DNA from: Acanthosepion esculentum
Lineage: Eukaryota > Mollusca > Cephalopoda > Sepiida > Sepiidae
Length of the DNA: 64,000 bases
Reading direction: 5' to 3'
Assembly (NCBI GenBank): GCA_964036315.1
Contig: OZ038487.1
Coordinates: 49,578,659 to 49,642,658, forward strand
Shown piece after piece: positions 54,289-64,000 of the stretch. Within the stretch, counting starts at the first letter, position 1, and every line of letters starts with the position of its first letter. The translations under genes were made by a program, and so were the position numbers. Below the pieces are notes generated by a model. The model saw only the letters and a program-made list of their open reading frames with translations, made no database searches and was not told the DNA's origin.

Positions 54289-54890
54289 CCAGGTGTAACA
54301 GCAAAATTGTACATATCATGCAACAGTATAATTGTCCAATTGTTAGATTAAATTTAGAATGGTTGTATCTTAGAAATGATAAAAGATATTAGACTTTTCC
54401 AAGGTTTTTATAACACTATTGGACTCTACATTGAACAATAAGAATGTATTTACCTCTAACTTGAAATAATGATCCCTCTTCCTGTTGTGACCTCCTGATC
54501 CAGTTTTCCTCTCTACTGTTCCCACTTTTTAAAACTTGTTCACTGTTGTCTTGATGGTCCTTGAATAGACTTTGAAGGTGGAAGCCAGAGTGTGAATGTT
54601 GGTACCATTACTGAAGGCCTGAACATTCTTTTTCCTCTCACCATTGCTCAGTTGGGAAGACATAGTGGGGCTGACACAAAATGATTTTAACCTGTTCTCT
54701 TTCTAGATGAATAACTCAAGGGGTTTTTCAGTGATTCTTATCAAATGGTGTCAAGATGGCTAAACGTCTTATCTGAAAACTTGGGAAAAAGAAACTCAAT
54801 CAGTTTATTGTTTTTTTAGATATGAATCATTTGCAGGATGGACAATTATGCCATGCTGTTACACAATTTGGACAATTTTGCTGTTACACC
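54289..54890 (-). mobile_element. Non-autonomous Tc1/mariner-type element
   Basis: The ends 'aggtgtaacagcaaaattgt' (54291) and its inverse (to 54890) form terminal repeats of at least 20 bp; the right TIR is repeated in part inside (54847-54880). It lies between (TA)n(CA)n arrays. On the minus strand from 54663 an N-terminal transposase piece reads 'MSSQLSNGERKKNVQAFSNG' and 'SRTIKTTVNKF', a helix-turn-helix region, and stops after about 40-60 codons. No DDE part, so it is an internal-deletion derivative. Confidence 0.8.
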
Positions 54891-54954
54891 TAGTGTGTGT
54901 ATATATATATATATATATAATATAGTTTTAAGGTTTGCTATATTTAACAATAAG

Positions 54955-55410
54955 AAACAGGAAAATGTTGTTAGAAACAAAGAGAACTGAACTGTTACAT
55001 AATATCAATCCACGTATATGGAAGTGAATTCTGGACAATCTCCTCACGAATGAAAAGACTTAAAATATATATATCATGGACCAAATATATGAGTAACAAC
55101 AAAGTTTTCGAGAAAATGGAAAAAAAACCCTTATACTTAGAATCAGAAATAGAAAGTTGAAATTTGTAGGGCACATAATAAGGAAAGAGGGCTTGGAAAA
55201 TTTGATACTCATAGGACAGAGTGAAGGCAAGAGGGACAGAAAAAAAACAATGCATAACCTATCTAGCAAGCTTGTGTAAATGGATTGCAAAATGAGGTTT
55301 AGGAGAGACAACAGAAAGACAAAATGTATTAAGAGCTACAAAGGTCAGAGAACTGTGGAGAGTCTTGATTGCCAACGTCCTGAAAGAACATGGCACATAG
55401 AAGATATTTA
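54955..55410 (+). pseudogene. RTE-type LINE, 3' ORF region
   Basis: Frames carry broken forms of the family C-terminus: 'ggaagtgaattctggacaat' ('GSEFWTI'), 'ttgatactcataggacagag' ('LILIGQ') and 'aagagctacaaaggtcagag'. Ends near 'gaacatggcacatagaagat'. Confidence 0.65.
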
Positions 55411-55566
55411 TGGGGTAAAAAGGCGTAATATCTGGGATAGAGCATATGTAAATATGAGTAGGCTGAATGGTGACAATCTGTTTCATACTTGAATTCAATC
55501 TTCATGGCCTGAAGGTTGAATTTATGTATGAACTAGTCACCATTCAGTGTTGGTGTCTCTCCACAT

Positions 55567-55569
<3 letters not shown>

Positions 55570-55630
<61 letters not shown>

Positions 55631-55675
55631 GTACAGTCCAGAGATAGTAACAGTCAAACACATATGTGTGTGTGT

Positions 55676-55713
<38 letters not shown>

Positions 55714-56651
55714 GAGTCCAGAGAGAGTAACAGTCACAGTGTGTATTATATATATATATATATATATATACGAGGGTCATTCAATAATTAAGGTGAATTT
55801 TTTGGTATAAGGACTTCTAATACAGATAGGAGCTTACTTTTTTTTTTTTCAATGTAGTCTCCCAGCACTGTCACACACTTTTCCCATCTATGCACAAGCT
55901 TCCGTATTCCCGCAGTGTAAAAATCTTTGGACTGATGTCTCAGCCAGTCGCTCACAACACTTTTGACTTCATCGTCACTTTTAAACTTGTGAAACTCTCG
56001 TGAACACTTTCAAGGGACTAAACAGGTGAAAGTCTGAAGGGGCAAGGTCTGGGCTGTAAGGGGTATGATGGAGCAGTTCCCAGCCCAGCTCGTTAATGGT
56101 CTGTACTGTTTGGGCTGCTGTGTGAGGCCTTACGTTGTCATGATGCAAGATGATTCCTTCTGACTGATGACCCCTGCATTTGTCCCAACAGATAAGCTCA
56201 AAGTCCTTGCAATGTCATCCACTGTCACCCTTCTGTCAGACTGAATGAGGTCATTGACTGATTTGATCACCTCAGGAGACGTCACTTCTGTAGGCCTCCC
56301 AGGCCTGTCTTCATCCTCAACACTGCTCCGTCCTTCTTAGCCCACTTGTAGACATTTTTTTGGCTGAAACATGTGGCACCATACACAGTTGACATTCTCC
56401 TATGAATTTCAACTGGTTTGCACCCTTCAGCAACCAAAAACTTAATAATTGACCGCTGTTCAATCCTGGAGCATGCTTCTTGGTCGGCCATCTTTGTTAA
56501 TTGGCAAAACTATCAAAATTTTTTTTTAATCTGTAAAAGAAATTAAATCCATATGAAAAAGAAGTAAAACAAGAAAAAATAAAAAAGTGTAAGCTTCTAT
56601 CTGTATTAGAAGTCCTTATACTGAAAAATTCACCTTATTTATTGAATGACA

Positions 56652-56709
<58 letters not shown>

Positions 56710-56823
56710 GATACAGTCCAGAGAGAGTAACAGTCACACACATGTGTATTATATATATATATATATATATATATACATACACACTTTGAAAGAGAGAGTA
56801 ACAGTCACACACATGTGTGTGTG

Positions 56824-56860
<37 letters not shown>

Positions 56861-56915
56861 CACACACATACAGTCCAAAGAGAGTAACAGTTACACACAT
56901 ATGTGTGTGTGTGTG

Positions 56916-56970
<55 letters not shown>
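55570..56970. repeat. ~100-bp higher-order satellite of microsatellites, split by mariner
   Basis: The phrase 'cagtccagagagagtaacag' or close variants occurs at about 55636, 55713, 56714, 56787 and 56871, each set between (TA)n(CA)n and (TG)n(TA)n arrays. The mariner-type element 55771-56653 sits in the middle. Confidence 0.85.
55771..56653 (-). mobile_element. Deleted mariner element
   Basis: Terminal repeats of about 60 bp: left 'gggtcattcaataattaagg', right its inverse, in (TA)n arrays. Minus strand: helix-turn-helix part 'KFLVAEGCKPVEIHRRMSTV' from 56491; then in another frame 'SVEDEDRPGRPTEVTSPEVI' and 'VTVDDIARTLSLSVG'; then directly 'LHHDNVRPHTAAQTVQTINE' and 'SPDLAPSDFHLF'. The segment carrying the first catalytic Asp is missing between the last two blocks. 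Two or more frameshifts add to the deletion; non-functional. Confidence 0.88.
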
Positions 56971-56971
<1 letters not shown>

Positions 56972-57085
56972 CATCCACAGACAGACTGTTTCGCTGTATC
57001 ACAACTCATCAGTATGGCTAGACATCAGATTGTCTCAAGCCAGGTTTGAAACTTATTTGGCATCAGTCAGAGATTTTTCCCCAAG
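56971..57085 (-). repeat. SINE-E relic
   Basis: 'tcatccacagacagactgtt', 'cagtatggctagaca' match 31509-31565, but the tRNA-like part is decayed. A (TA)n array (57088-57128) follows. Confidence 0.6.
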
Positions 57086-57140
<55 letters not shown>

Positions 57141-57149
57141 AATATGTAA

Positions 57150-58480
57150 GTTTATGTGTCATTTTAACTTCCCATTTTACATAAGTGTAAAAATGATTTT
57201 CAAAATACCAGCTTTGTCTCCTCAGTGTCTGCATAAAATATGCCTTTTCTCTTGCATCACGAGGAAAAAAATAATTTAAACTTAAGAGAAAACAAAAATG
57301 CTCGGATGAGGAGGATGGATCATTTTAATCTGATGCCACACAAATGGATGGTGTGGGTCAACAGCTGATAAAAACAAGTCTTACTTTCCCAAACCTGCCA
57401 CCTGAGTAGCGAGATTTTCTCTTCTAACCAATCATTTTGCTTCCCCAGACTATCATTCAGTGAATTCAAACAAAACTGTCAGAAATTGTTAGGCTCAAAT
57501 TTTTAAATTATTTCCTGGGAGGTGTTTGCCCAGACATCACAAACTTTTTCTGTTATAAAGTGTTTTTTTTTTTGTGTGTGTTGGTGAGTAGAGTGAGATG
57601 TTTTGATTGCTTGAAATGAGGTTATTGACAATAAATGCTTCTTTTTACAAACAGCTTTTGCATTTATCTTTAATGGTTTCAATATTTGATTGCTTTTTTT
57701 TTTATTGGCGTTTTATTTGATCAAAATTTAAAAAAATTAAAAACAAAAAATCTATTTATCAAAATTGGGAAGCTCAATGACAAGAAACAATCAACAAATA
57801 CAAATCACAGTTTGAATGTAGATTATCTGAATAAAAAATATCTAGCAAAAAAAAAAAAAAGAAAAAGGATACCACTGTAAATCTTACAAACATTCTGTTA
57901 TGAAAAAAAATGATATTTTTGATATATAAAAAAAATTTGTTGTTCCAGTAAATGAGTTAAAAAAATTCAAATCACCAAAATAATTAAATCATGTTTTCTC
58001 TCTTAATTTTTATTCTGCAGCATTTATTTAGCAAAACTGATTAATCTAGTGCGACCAATCAAAAATTTAAAGCAGATGGTAATTAGGAAACATTTTTAAA
58101 AATTATGTTAATATTTACTTTTAATTTTCAGCACCTACTTTTGTAACCAATTATTTTTTGCTAATCTGACCATCTTTCTCTGCTATCAAATGCACTAATA
58201 TAATGATTCTAAAATCATTATGATTAGAGTCCCATGATCAGCTATTCTCATCATGTAGCTGCATGGCAGATCTCTTAACCAGCTTCTTCTATACATCTTG
58301 GTTGCATATCAATGTTTAAGTTTCTGTGAATTATCTTTGAGTTTACTCAGGGACATCATCAGCTCATTACTTTCACTGCCTCAGGTGGTACCTTGTAGGA
58401 TGGCAGTGGAAAGATAGTTGGCTCCAGTACAGATTGACTACTCTGGGTTCAGTTCAAAATTTAAAAAAAAAAAAAATCAC
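57150..58480. other. No gene seen
   Basis: AT-rich. 57300-57480 is slightly richer in mixed sequence, without a frame or motif. 57992-58020 is a pyrimidine-rich stretch ending 'ctgcag', with no supporting exon. Confidence 0.4.
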
Positions 58481-58489
58481 CTGAGAAAG

Positions 58490-58870
58490 CCAGTGTGTAT
58501 AATGACCAAAATATTGTGAATGTAACAATAAAGATGAGGATAACAGTTCAAACGGTGTAAATAGTTATAATACCCCATCTAAGAAATATAAACAAAAACA
58601 GGAGGTGTCTATTCAAAAAGTGTATCCACTAAGCCATAATGTTGGATTAAAAATAAAATTCCTTAATTCTTTAGAGATTGCTTTGTGAAGGTTTGGAATA
58701 TTAAAATAAGGCTAGCAGATATAAACTTCAAGGGATTTGAACAAGTGATGTGGACTAAATTGAACTTTACTTGATTGTGAAACCTTTTTGTGACTGAGTG
58801 GTTAAAGCATACCGAACTTAATAGTGGTTTCCCCTACAAAAGAAACGCAAATTTGAAACCTGCCAGAAAA
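58490..58870 (+). repeat. Dispersed unit plus tRNA-like segment
   Basis: 58500-58590 is a single copy of the 120-130-bp unit of 16835-17225. At 58790-58862 'gtgactgagtggttaaagc' resembles the A-box of a Leu/Ser-type tRNA, but the B-box position reads 'aaatttgaaacc', too altered for a functional gene. Confidence 0.5.
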
Positions 58871-59084
58871 CACATTTTCTTTAAGACTCTGGATTGCACA
58901 GGACAATAGACATAAAATTACACTGTTTTAACAAAAAACAAAAACAGGGATATCTACTCAAACATGTACATCAGCTAAACATAATCTTTAAAGTAATAAG
59001 ATAAATATATTTATATATTTTCATGTCAGTATATTCTTGTTTATCAACTTAATATTTCTGTCTGAATTTCTGGGATGAAGAGTT

Positions 59085-59900
59085 ATTTACATTCTGACTA
59101 ATGTCATTATCTTTGCTTTGGTTACTAGGTTTCAGCAGTTGTTCTCTCCAGCTTTCTCCAGGTCTCAGTCAGAAACACAGCAAAGATAAGGATTTTAGTC
59201 TGTAGATAATATAGTATTGTTAGCACACTGCAATGTGAATACATATAAATAACCATTTTTTGTCTTTTTGCTTCTTATAACAATCTCCTGACAGATGACA
59301 AAGAAACTCAAGGAAACAGAAATGTGGTTCTACAGAAGGATATTGGGAATGCCATGGACTGAACATGTAGCAAAGAAGTTTTAAGGAAAATGAAAAAACA
59401 GTACACTTATATTTAACATCAGAAAAAAAAGAGTTGAAATTTATAGGACATATGATGAGCAGAGTTTGAATAAGTCACAGGATATATTGAAAACAGAGAC
59501 AGAAATAAACAGCAAGTAACCTACATAACAAGCTTTTGCAATTAGATAATAGAACAGAGAGCTACTAAGAGCTATAAGGTATAGGAAGTTGTGGAGAGCT
59601 ATAATCGCCAACATCATGAAAGAACATGGTACATAGAAGATGATATTCCTGTTAGTCAGCTATATATAGTACTTCAAAATTTTCTTGGATGAAGAGTTAT
59701 CATTATTTACATTCTGACTAATATCCTCATCTTTGTTGTTATTATCACTATGTTTCAGCCATCGTTCCATCCAGCCTTCTTCAGGTGTCAGAAATTTGAT
59801 AATAACAGTAAAGATGAGGATATTTGTCTGAATTTAAATAATATAGTATTGTTAGTACACTGCAATGAGAATACATATGAATAGCCTTTTTCTTTTTGGT
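59085..59900. repeat. ~150-200-bp direct repeats flanking an RTE fragment
   Basis: 59085-59250 and 59690-59895 share 'atttacattctgactaat', 'cagataatatagtattgtta'-type text and 'cactgcaatgtgaatacata'. Between them lies the RTE LINE fragment at 59275-59645. The copies differ by indels. Confidence 0.8.
59275..59645 (+). pseudogene. RTE-type LINE, C-terminal fragment
   Basis: 'ACAGAAATGTGGTTCTACAG' (the 'TEMWFYR' region) then 'atgccatggactgaacatg' and the family end 'gaacatggtacatagaagat'. Stops in all frames. Confidence 0.65.
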
Positions 59901-60004
59901 AGGAGTTTAGGGCTTCTTATCTTCTTTAGGATCCAAGAATAGTTTTCCACTCATAATTTTTTTTTAAAAAAAAGAAACAAATAAATAAAACAAAGATTAT
60001 ATTG

Positions 60005-60655
60005 AATCAATTGCTAGGACTGCTGCTAAGAAAGTTGGTTCACTGTGTTGTGCTAGACAATTTTTAGCTCCAGAATCTATCTTGCATATCTATCTTGCAT
60101 ATCTATAAGTCTACCATTCATCCATGCTTTGACTGTTGCTGCCACATCTGGTCTGGTACTCCTATATATTAAAAAATTATTGATAAAATCCAAAGAAGAA
60201 TCTACAATGTTATTGATCTTGACCTGGTATCTCGGCTTCAGTCAGTTTTTCCACCATCATAATGTAGCTTCCCTGTGCCTTTCCTATAAATACTTTCATG
60301 GTAATTGTTCTGATGAACTTTGTTCTATGGCACCTAGACTTTATGAAATAAAGCACAGTACAGAAAGGTCTCATCAGTCTACAGTAGAATTGGCTAGATG
60401 TAACCTTAAGTTCTTTGCTGACTGTTTTCTTATGCTTCTTGTCTATGGAACACTCTTGCAGCTTCTTGCTTCCCAGCCAACACTGATTTTCAAAAATTTG
60501 AAATCAATGTCAATCGTTATTTACAGTCTACTTTATCCCTCTTTTATTGTACACACTCCTTAATCATGTTTCTTATTCTTTCATGCTCACTAATCCCTTG
60601 TACCTTAGTGGCTTTATTGCCTTGCTTAGGGTGAAATGATTAAAAAAAAATGCTG
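60005..60655 (+). pseudogene. LINE family 3, 3' region
   Basis: Open for 144 codons (60129-60563): 'TSGLVLLYIKKLLIKSKEES', 'NVASLCLSYKYFHGNCSDEL' and 'VELARCNLKFFADCFLMLLV', the RT C-terminal region. Upstream, another frame has 'DYIESIARTAAKKVG'. The 3' tail is 'gccttgcttagggtgaaatg' followed by poly-A (60625-60655). Confidence 0.8.
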
Positions 60656-60659
60656 TCTA

Positions 60660-61290
60660 TTTGTCAATGACATCAAAACCTCAGCCATTGCATAAGTAAA
60701 CTCCACAGAAAAATGTCTGTAATAAAGGAAAGCTGGTAAAAGAAAAAACCTACCCTGTTCAATTATCTTTAACCCGATGTAACAGTTTTACTGATTTTTA
60801 ATGTCTTTTAATTTTCTAAGGTTTGCCAGTTTGCTTTTATCTTATATGAACATATGCTCAATATCGGGATTATTTTACATACAGCACAAATATTACTTTC
60901 CTTATAGAACTTTCGCTCCCTCTGTATCATCCTTGAAAGGCTCAATTTAACAAATAAAGATTTGTGAGTTTCTCCCCCATGTCTGTTACATGTTCTCAGA
61001 TTGTTGCTGAGGCTTAGAAGAGTCATGCTTTTCCACTGCAGGAGAAAGTCTAGCAGCTGGAAAAGTTTTTGACCTTGTGAAATGGCTTCATTTCTTCTTT
61101 TTATCTCTGATTTGATTCAATAAGAAGGTTACTGAACAGATTCAATTATCCATTTGTATGGAAAGATCTTTGCAACAATGAGAGAAAGGTCAAAATACAC
61201 AATATATTGTAATGATTTGTTAAGAATTTTTTTTTAATTTACCCCTAATATTTTATTAATGTTTATCTATAATATGAGGTAGCATTTTGC
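60660..61290. other. No gene seen
   Basis: AT-rich, nothing recognised. Confidence 0.4.
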
Positions 61291-61299
61291 CTCCTTCAG

Positions 61300-61665
61300 A
61301 CAATTTTTTTTTTTTTCAGCGTATCACTCCAAGCAAGGCCGGTGGCCACTATCACGCATGGGGTTACAGAAGGGTTGGAGGAAGAGCAGATAGGAGTGGT
61401 AAAGGAAGGGATGTGGAGAAAGAGAAGGACGGAGGGTCGATCAAGGTAGGGGGGTTACGGAAGATATAGAGCGAGAGCAGATAGGAATGAAAGATGAAAG
61501 AAGTGGAGAAGGGAAGTGGATAGATCAAGGCAATTGGAGATGATGATTGACGCTACACTTAAACCGTTGGAGATTGTATTTGTCAGGGAAACAGTAATAG
61601 GGAAGGGAGTTCCATAGGTGAGATGTGCGAGACATGAAGCTATTAGAGTAGAAATTAAATAAAGA
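61300..61665 (-). pseudogene. Non-LTR retrotransposon family 4, 3' end
   Basis: Minus strand from about 61660: 'FYSNSFMSRTSHLWNSLPYY', 'CFPDKYNLQRFKCSVNHHL', then a stop and a 3' UTR that is GC-richer and purine-rich on the plus strand. The only copy of this family in the window. The 'LWNSLP' box places it with Jockey/CR1-group elements. Confidence 0.7.
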
Positions 61666-61699
61666 GTATTATCTCCCTTTTTATTTATTTTTATTTTTC

Positions 61700-61815
61700 C
61701 CGAATCATGGTCTTTTATTGTCCTTTCTCTTCACCAAAATCTTATTCTCTTTCACTCCCAATAACCCCTTGTATCTGAGTGGCATTATCACCTTGCTTGT
61801 GGCGAAATGATTTAA
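61700..61815 (+). repeat. LINE family 3, 3' tail only
   Basis: 'caataaccccttgtatctga' and 'ccttgcttgtggcgaaatga' plus poly-A match the family's 3' UTR. Confidence 0.6.
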
Positions 61816-61819
61816 AAAA

Positions 61820-62870
61820 AAAAATATACCTAAACAATTTAGTATAAAAGTTATTTTATTAAGGGTTCAAATTTTATTTAAATGCAAAAAAAAAAAAAAT
61901 GGTTTTGAGTATTTTATTTAACTTTTCTAGAAAGAATGTGTGTACCATAATAATTAAATTGTTATCTTATCACAAAATACAAAAGATATTGCTTCTTTTC
62001 TGTACTAGTTCTCATAAGGATGTTAGCTTCCTGGTCCCTTTTTAAGTAAGTTTCTATGATGCTCTGGTAAAAATAAGTCACCACGGTTGATGAGGGATTT
62101 TACACTATTGCTATGAGTGTGTGGACGTTTTATAGTAAATATTTATGGTTTCCTGGAACATTTGTCTTGCAAACAATATTGGCAGACTCATGTGAGTTCG
62201 GGTAAAAAAAAACCCAGAAAACTTGGAATTTAAAACAAGAAGCAATTAATGCATGTTATTAACAAAAGGAATTACATGTGTACACAATGGAAATCGAATG
62301 AAAATACATTGAAACTAGCTACAAGAATGTGCTTGTTATGTGTGTCTGTGAAACAAGAGTTGGTGATAGACATGTGTATATGTATGAAAGAGTTCAAAAG
62401 TCAACAGAGGACCAAGGAAGTGAACATACCAGTGTTCTTTACCCATGTTCAACTAAAGCTGAAAGCAAGAGGAAAAAGAGAGAATATGCTTGCCTTTTTA
62501 TACATTTAAAGAGTACACCCTAATGAGCGTTTTTGACAAAGCCAAATGGGGGTAACACACAAGCTCTAAGCAATATCTGACTCTTCATGATCTCTCTTTG
62601 TCTCTGCTCAGCCATCCAGTCACACAAACTCTTTAAATTGGGGGCTCACTGTTTTCCTCTATATGATTAGATTAATTTTTACCTCAAACTTTGACTAATG
62701 GAGAAGCATTGGTTAAGCTCCTTGATAAGGAAGGAGATAATGTTAATATATTTATTGTATCTTTATTTCATTACAGACTCACTGACTGATATACCTTTGT
62801 GTCACATATAATCAATAGCAAGGACAATTTTTTTAAACAAAAAGAACTTGACCAGGGTATTTTTTGGAAG
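61820..62870. other. No gene seen; possible RTE trace
   Basis: 62575-62680 may be a very decayed RTE end on the minus strand ('cagccatccagtcacacaaa'). The 86-codon frame at 62249-62509 has no domain. Confidence 0.35.
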
Positions 62871-62876
62871 ATAATA

Positions 62877-62956
62877 TAGTGTGTGTCAGAAATACCTCAT
62901 ACTGTGTTTACCATTATGCAGGTGGTATTTGTGGGAAGTATTTCTGAGACACCCTG
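62877..62956. mobile_element. 80-bp Tc1/mariner-type MITE
   Basis: Inverted ends 'agtgtgtgtcagaaatacct' and (inverse of right end) 'cagggtgtctcagaaatact', flanked by TA. Minimal non-autonomous element. Confidence 0.65.
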
Positions 62957-62959
62957 TAT

Positions 62960-63539
62960 TTTCAAGCCAAGCATCCTTTGTTTTATAGCACACAATACCA
63001 AGAGGTAGAGCATGTGTGGGAAAATGAAATAAAAGCAATACATAAAATAATAATAAAGAATTTTTAAAAAAATTATTTTCCCATAATGCAAGTTATAAAG
63101 AAATTAGAAAGGGTTTCTGGTCACATGTGTGATTTTATGACACCACTTTCGGAAAGGGCAGAATCTTTCTATTTTCCACTTTGCAACAATATGTGTTTCA
63201 GCAGTCCCACTCATGAAGTAGAAGTTTGGTCTTCCCAATTCTGTATGAAGCTGACTTGAGCATATGACCAGCTGTACCCATTCGTATCCTTACTTCTGAT
63301 AAATCTTTTAGAATCAAAAATAAAAACGGACTTACTCAAGAGACAATTAACTTTGTTTCAATACAGTCAACAAAAAAGAAATAAATGTCTGTAGCAGAAA
63401 CAGAAGTTTTGTATGTTTCTCCTACACTTTGTTTACATATTGAACATGCACCTTCACTGAAAAATACACACAAAAGCCACAACTTCCACACATTATTTAT
63501 AATAAACAACAGATAAAGGATAATGGTAATTACACACAC

Positions 63540-63578
<39 letters not shown>

Positions 63579-64000
63579 CTTCAAACATTATTATAATGGA
63601 AAATATTTCAAATAGACATCCCATTTTTATTTATTCATTTATTAAACAGTGTGTATTTTATAAGCCTGTACATTAGAGAAATCCTGGTAAAAAAAAAAAT
63701 CAAACCATTATCCCCCTTTTGTAGACGAAACTACCTTTTAATCTGGAATGATTTACTACTCAACCAAGAAAAATGTCACAGTAAGCAAGACTATGCAGAG
63801 TGCATCCTCTTCACCAATATCTGCTCCATTTCATATCCAAAATGTAAACAAAGCAATTTCCAAAGAATTAATGGATTCATTTTTTTAATACTATTGAATC
63901 ATTTGGGGAAAAAATGCATTTGTTTAAAAATATCCATTGGACAATGATATAACATTAGAAATATAATCAGAAAGACATTTTAACTTTTTGCAGGTGTTGC
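62960..64000. other. No gene seen; (TA)n; acceptor-like site at the end
   Basis: (TA)n at 63541-63577. At 63979-63994 'attttaactttttgcag' is a reasonable 3' splice acceptor followed by 'gtgttgc' at the window edge. Too short to judge whether an exon starts there. Confidence 0.4.

Noticed and set aside
58790..58862. tRNA gene (Leu/Ser type)
   Set aside because: The A-box looks right but the B-box position and acceptor stem do not hold; the other tRNA-like hits (1668-1730, 31570-31640, 38680-38740, 47452-47517) also continue into repeats.
63979..64000. Start of a new exon at the window end
   Set aside because: Only six to seven bases follow the acceptor-like site; it cannot be evaluated, so it is mentioned but not called.
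1..64000. Bacterial-type systems (operons, phage defence, toxin-antitoxin, secretion)
   Set aside because: No ribosome-binding-site-led gene arrays or long ORFs; the sequence has eukaryotic repeat content throughout.

Overview
The window looks like non-coding DNA from a large, repeat-dense animal genome. It is AT-rich (roughly two thirds A+T by eye), full of (TA)n/(CA)n microsatellites, and packed with broken non-LTR retrotransposons, SINEs, Tc1/mariner-type and piggyBac-type DNA elements and a Penelope-like element. No intact long gene is present: the longest open frames are fragments of retroelements or translations of simple repeats. The repeat mix (RTE-type LINE ends, SINEs with a 5S-rRNA-like and a tRNA-like head, Penelope-like RT with nearby hairpins) suggests a mollusc, most probably a coleoid cephalopod such as Octopus. 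That assignment rests on recollection of such genomes and was not tested by a search.

Layout. 1-31 kb: fragments of four non-LTR families (an RTE-type family and three with a C-terminal 'LWNxLP'-like block), 5S/tRNA SINEs, a second SINE-like family (here SINE-C), minisatellites, a 269-bp piggyBac-type MITE with TTAA flanks, and a 716-bp solo-LTR candidate that splits a LINE. 31-38 kb: TA-microsatellite territory with long palindromes, a pogo-like MITE and a Penelope-like RT fragment. 38-50 kb: more LINE/SINE debris, two copies of a SINE-C/transposase chimera, a ~520-bp tandem duplication carrying SINE-C that itself carries a solo-LTR candidate, and two histone-type 3' stem-loops. 50-64 kb: a 63-bp candidate exon with consensus splice sites, a 257-bp hairpin, two deleted Tc1/mariner elements inside TA arrays, and further LINE ends.

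Host coding potential is limited to two candidate exons: 51687-51749 (+), bounded by AG and GTAAG and symmetric in phase, and 41533-41780 (-), an open frame behind a good acceptor. The window may therefore be largely intron or intergenic DNA. No operon, CRISPR array, functional tRNA/rRNA gene or bacterial-type system is visible. The strongest observations are the nested insertions with exact target-site duplications, the modular SINEs that share one 3' tail, and the SINE-transposase chimera present twice.
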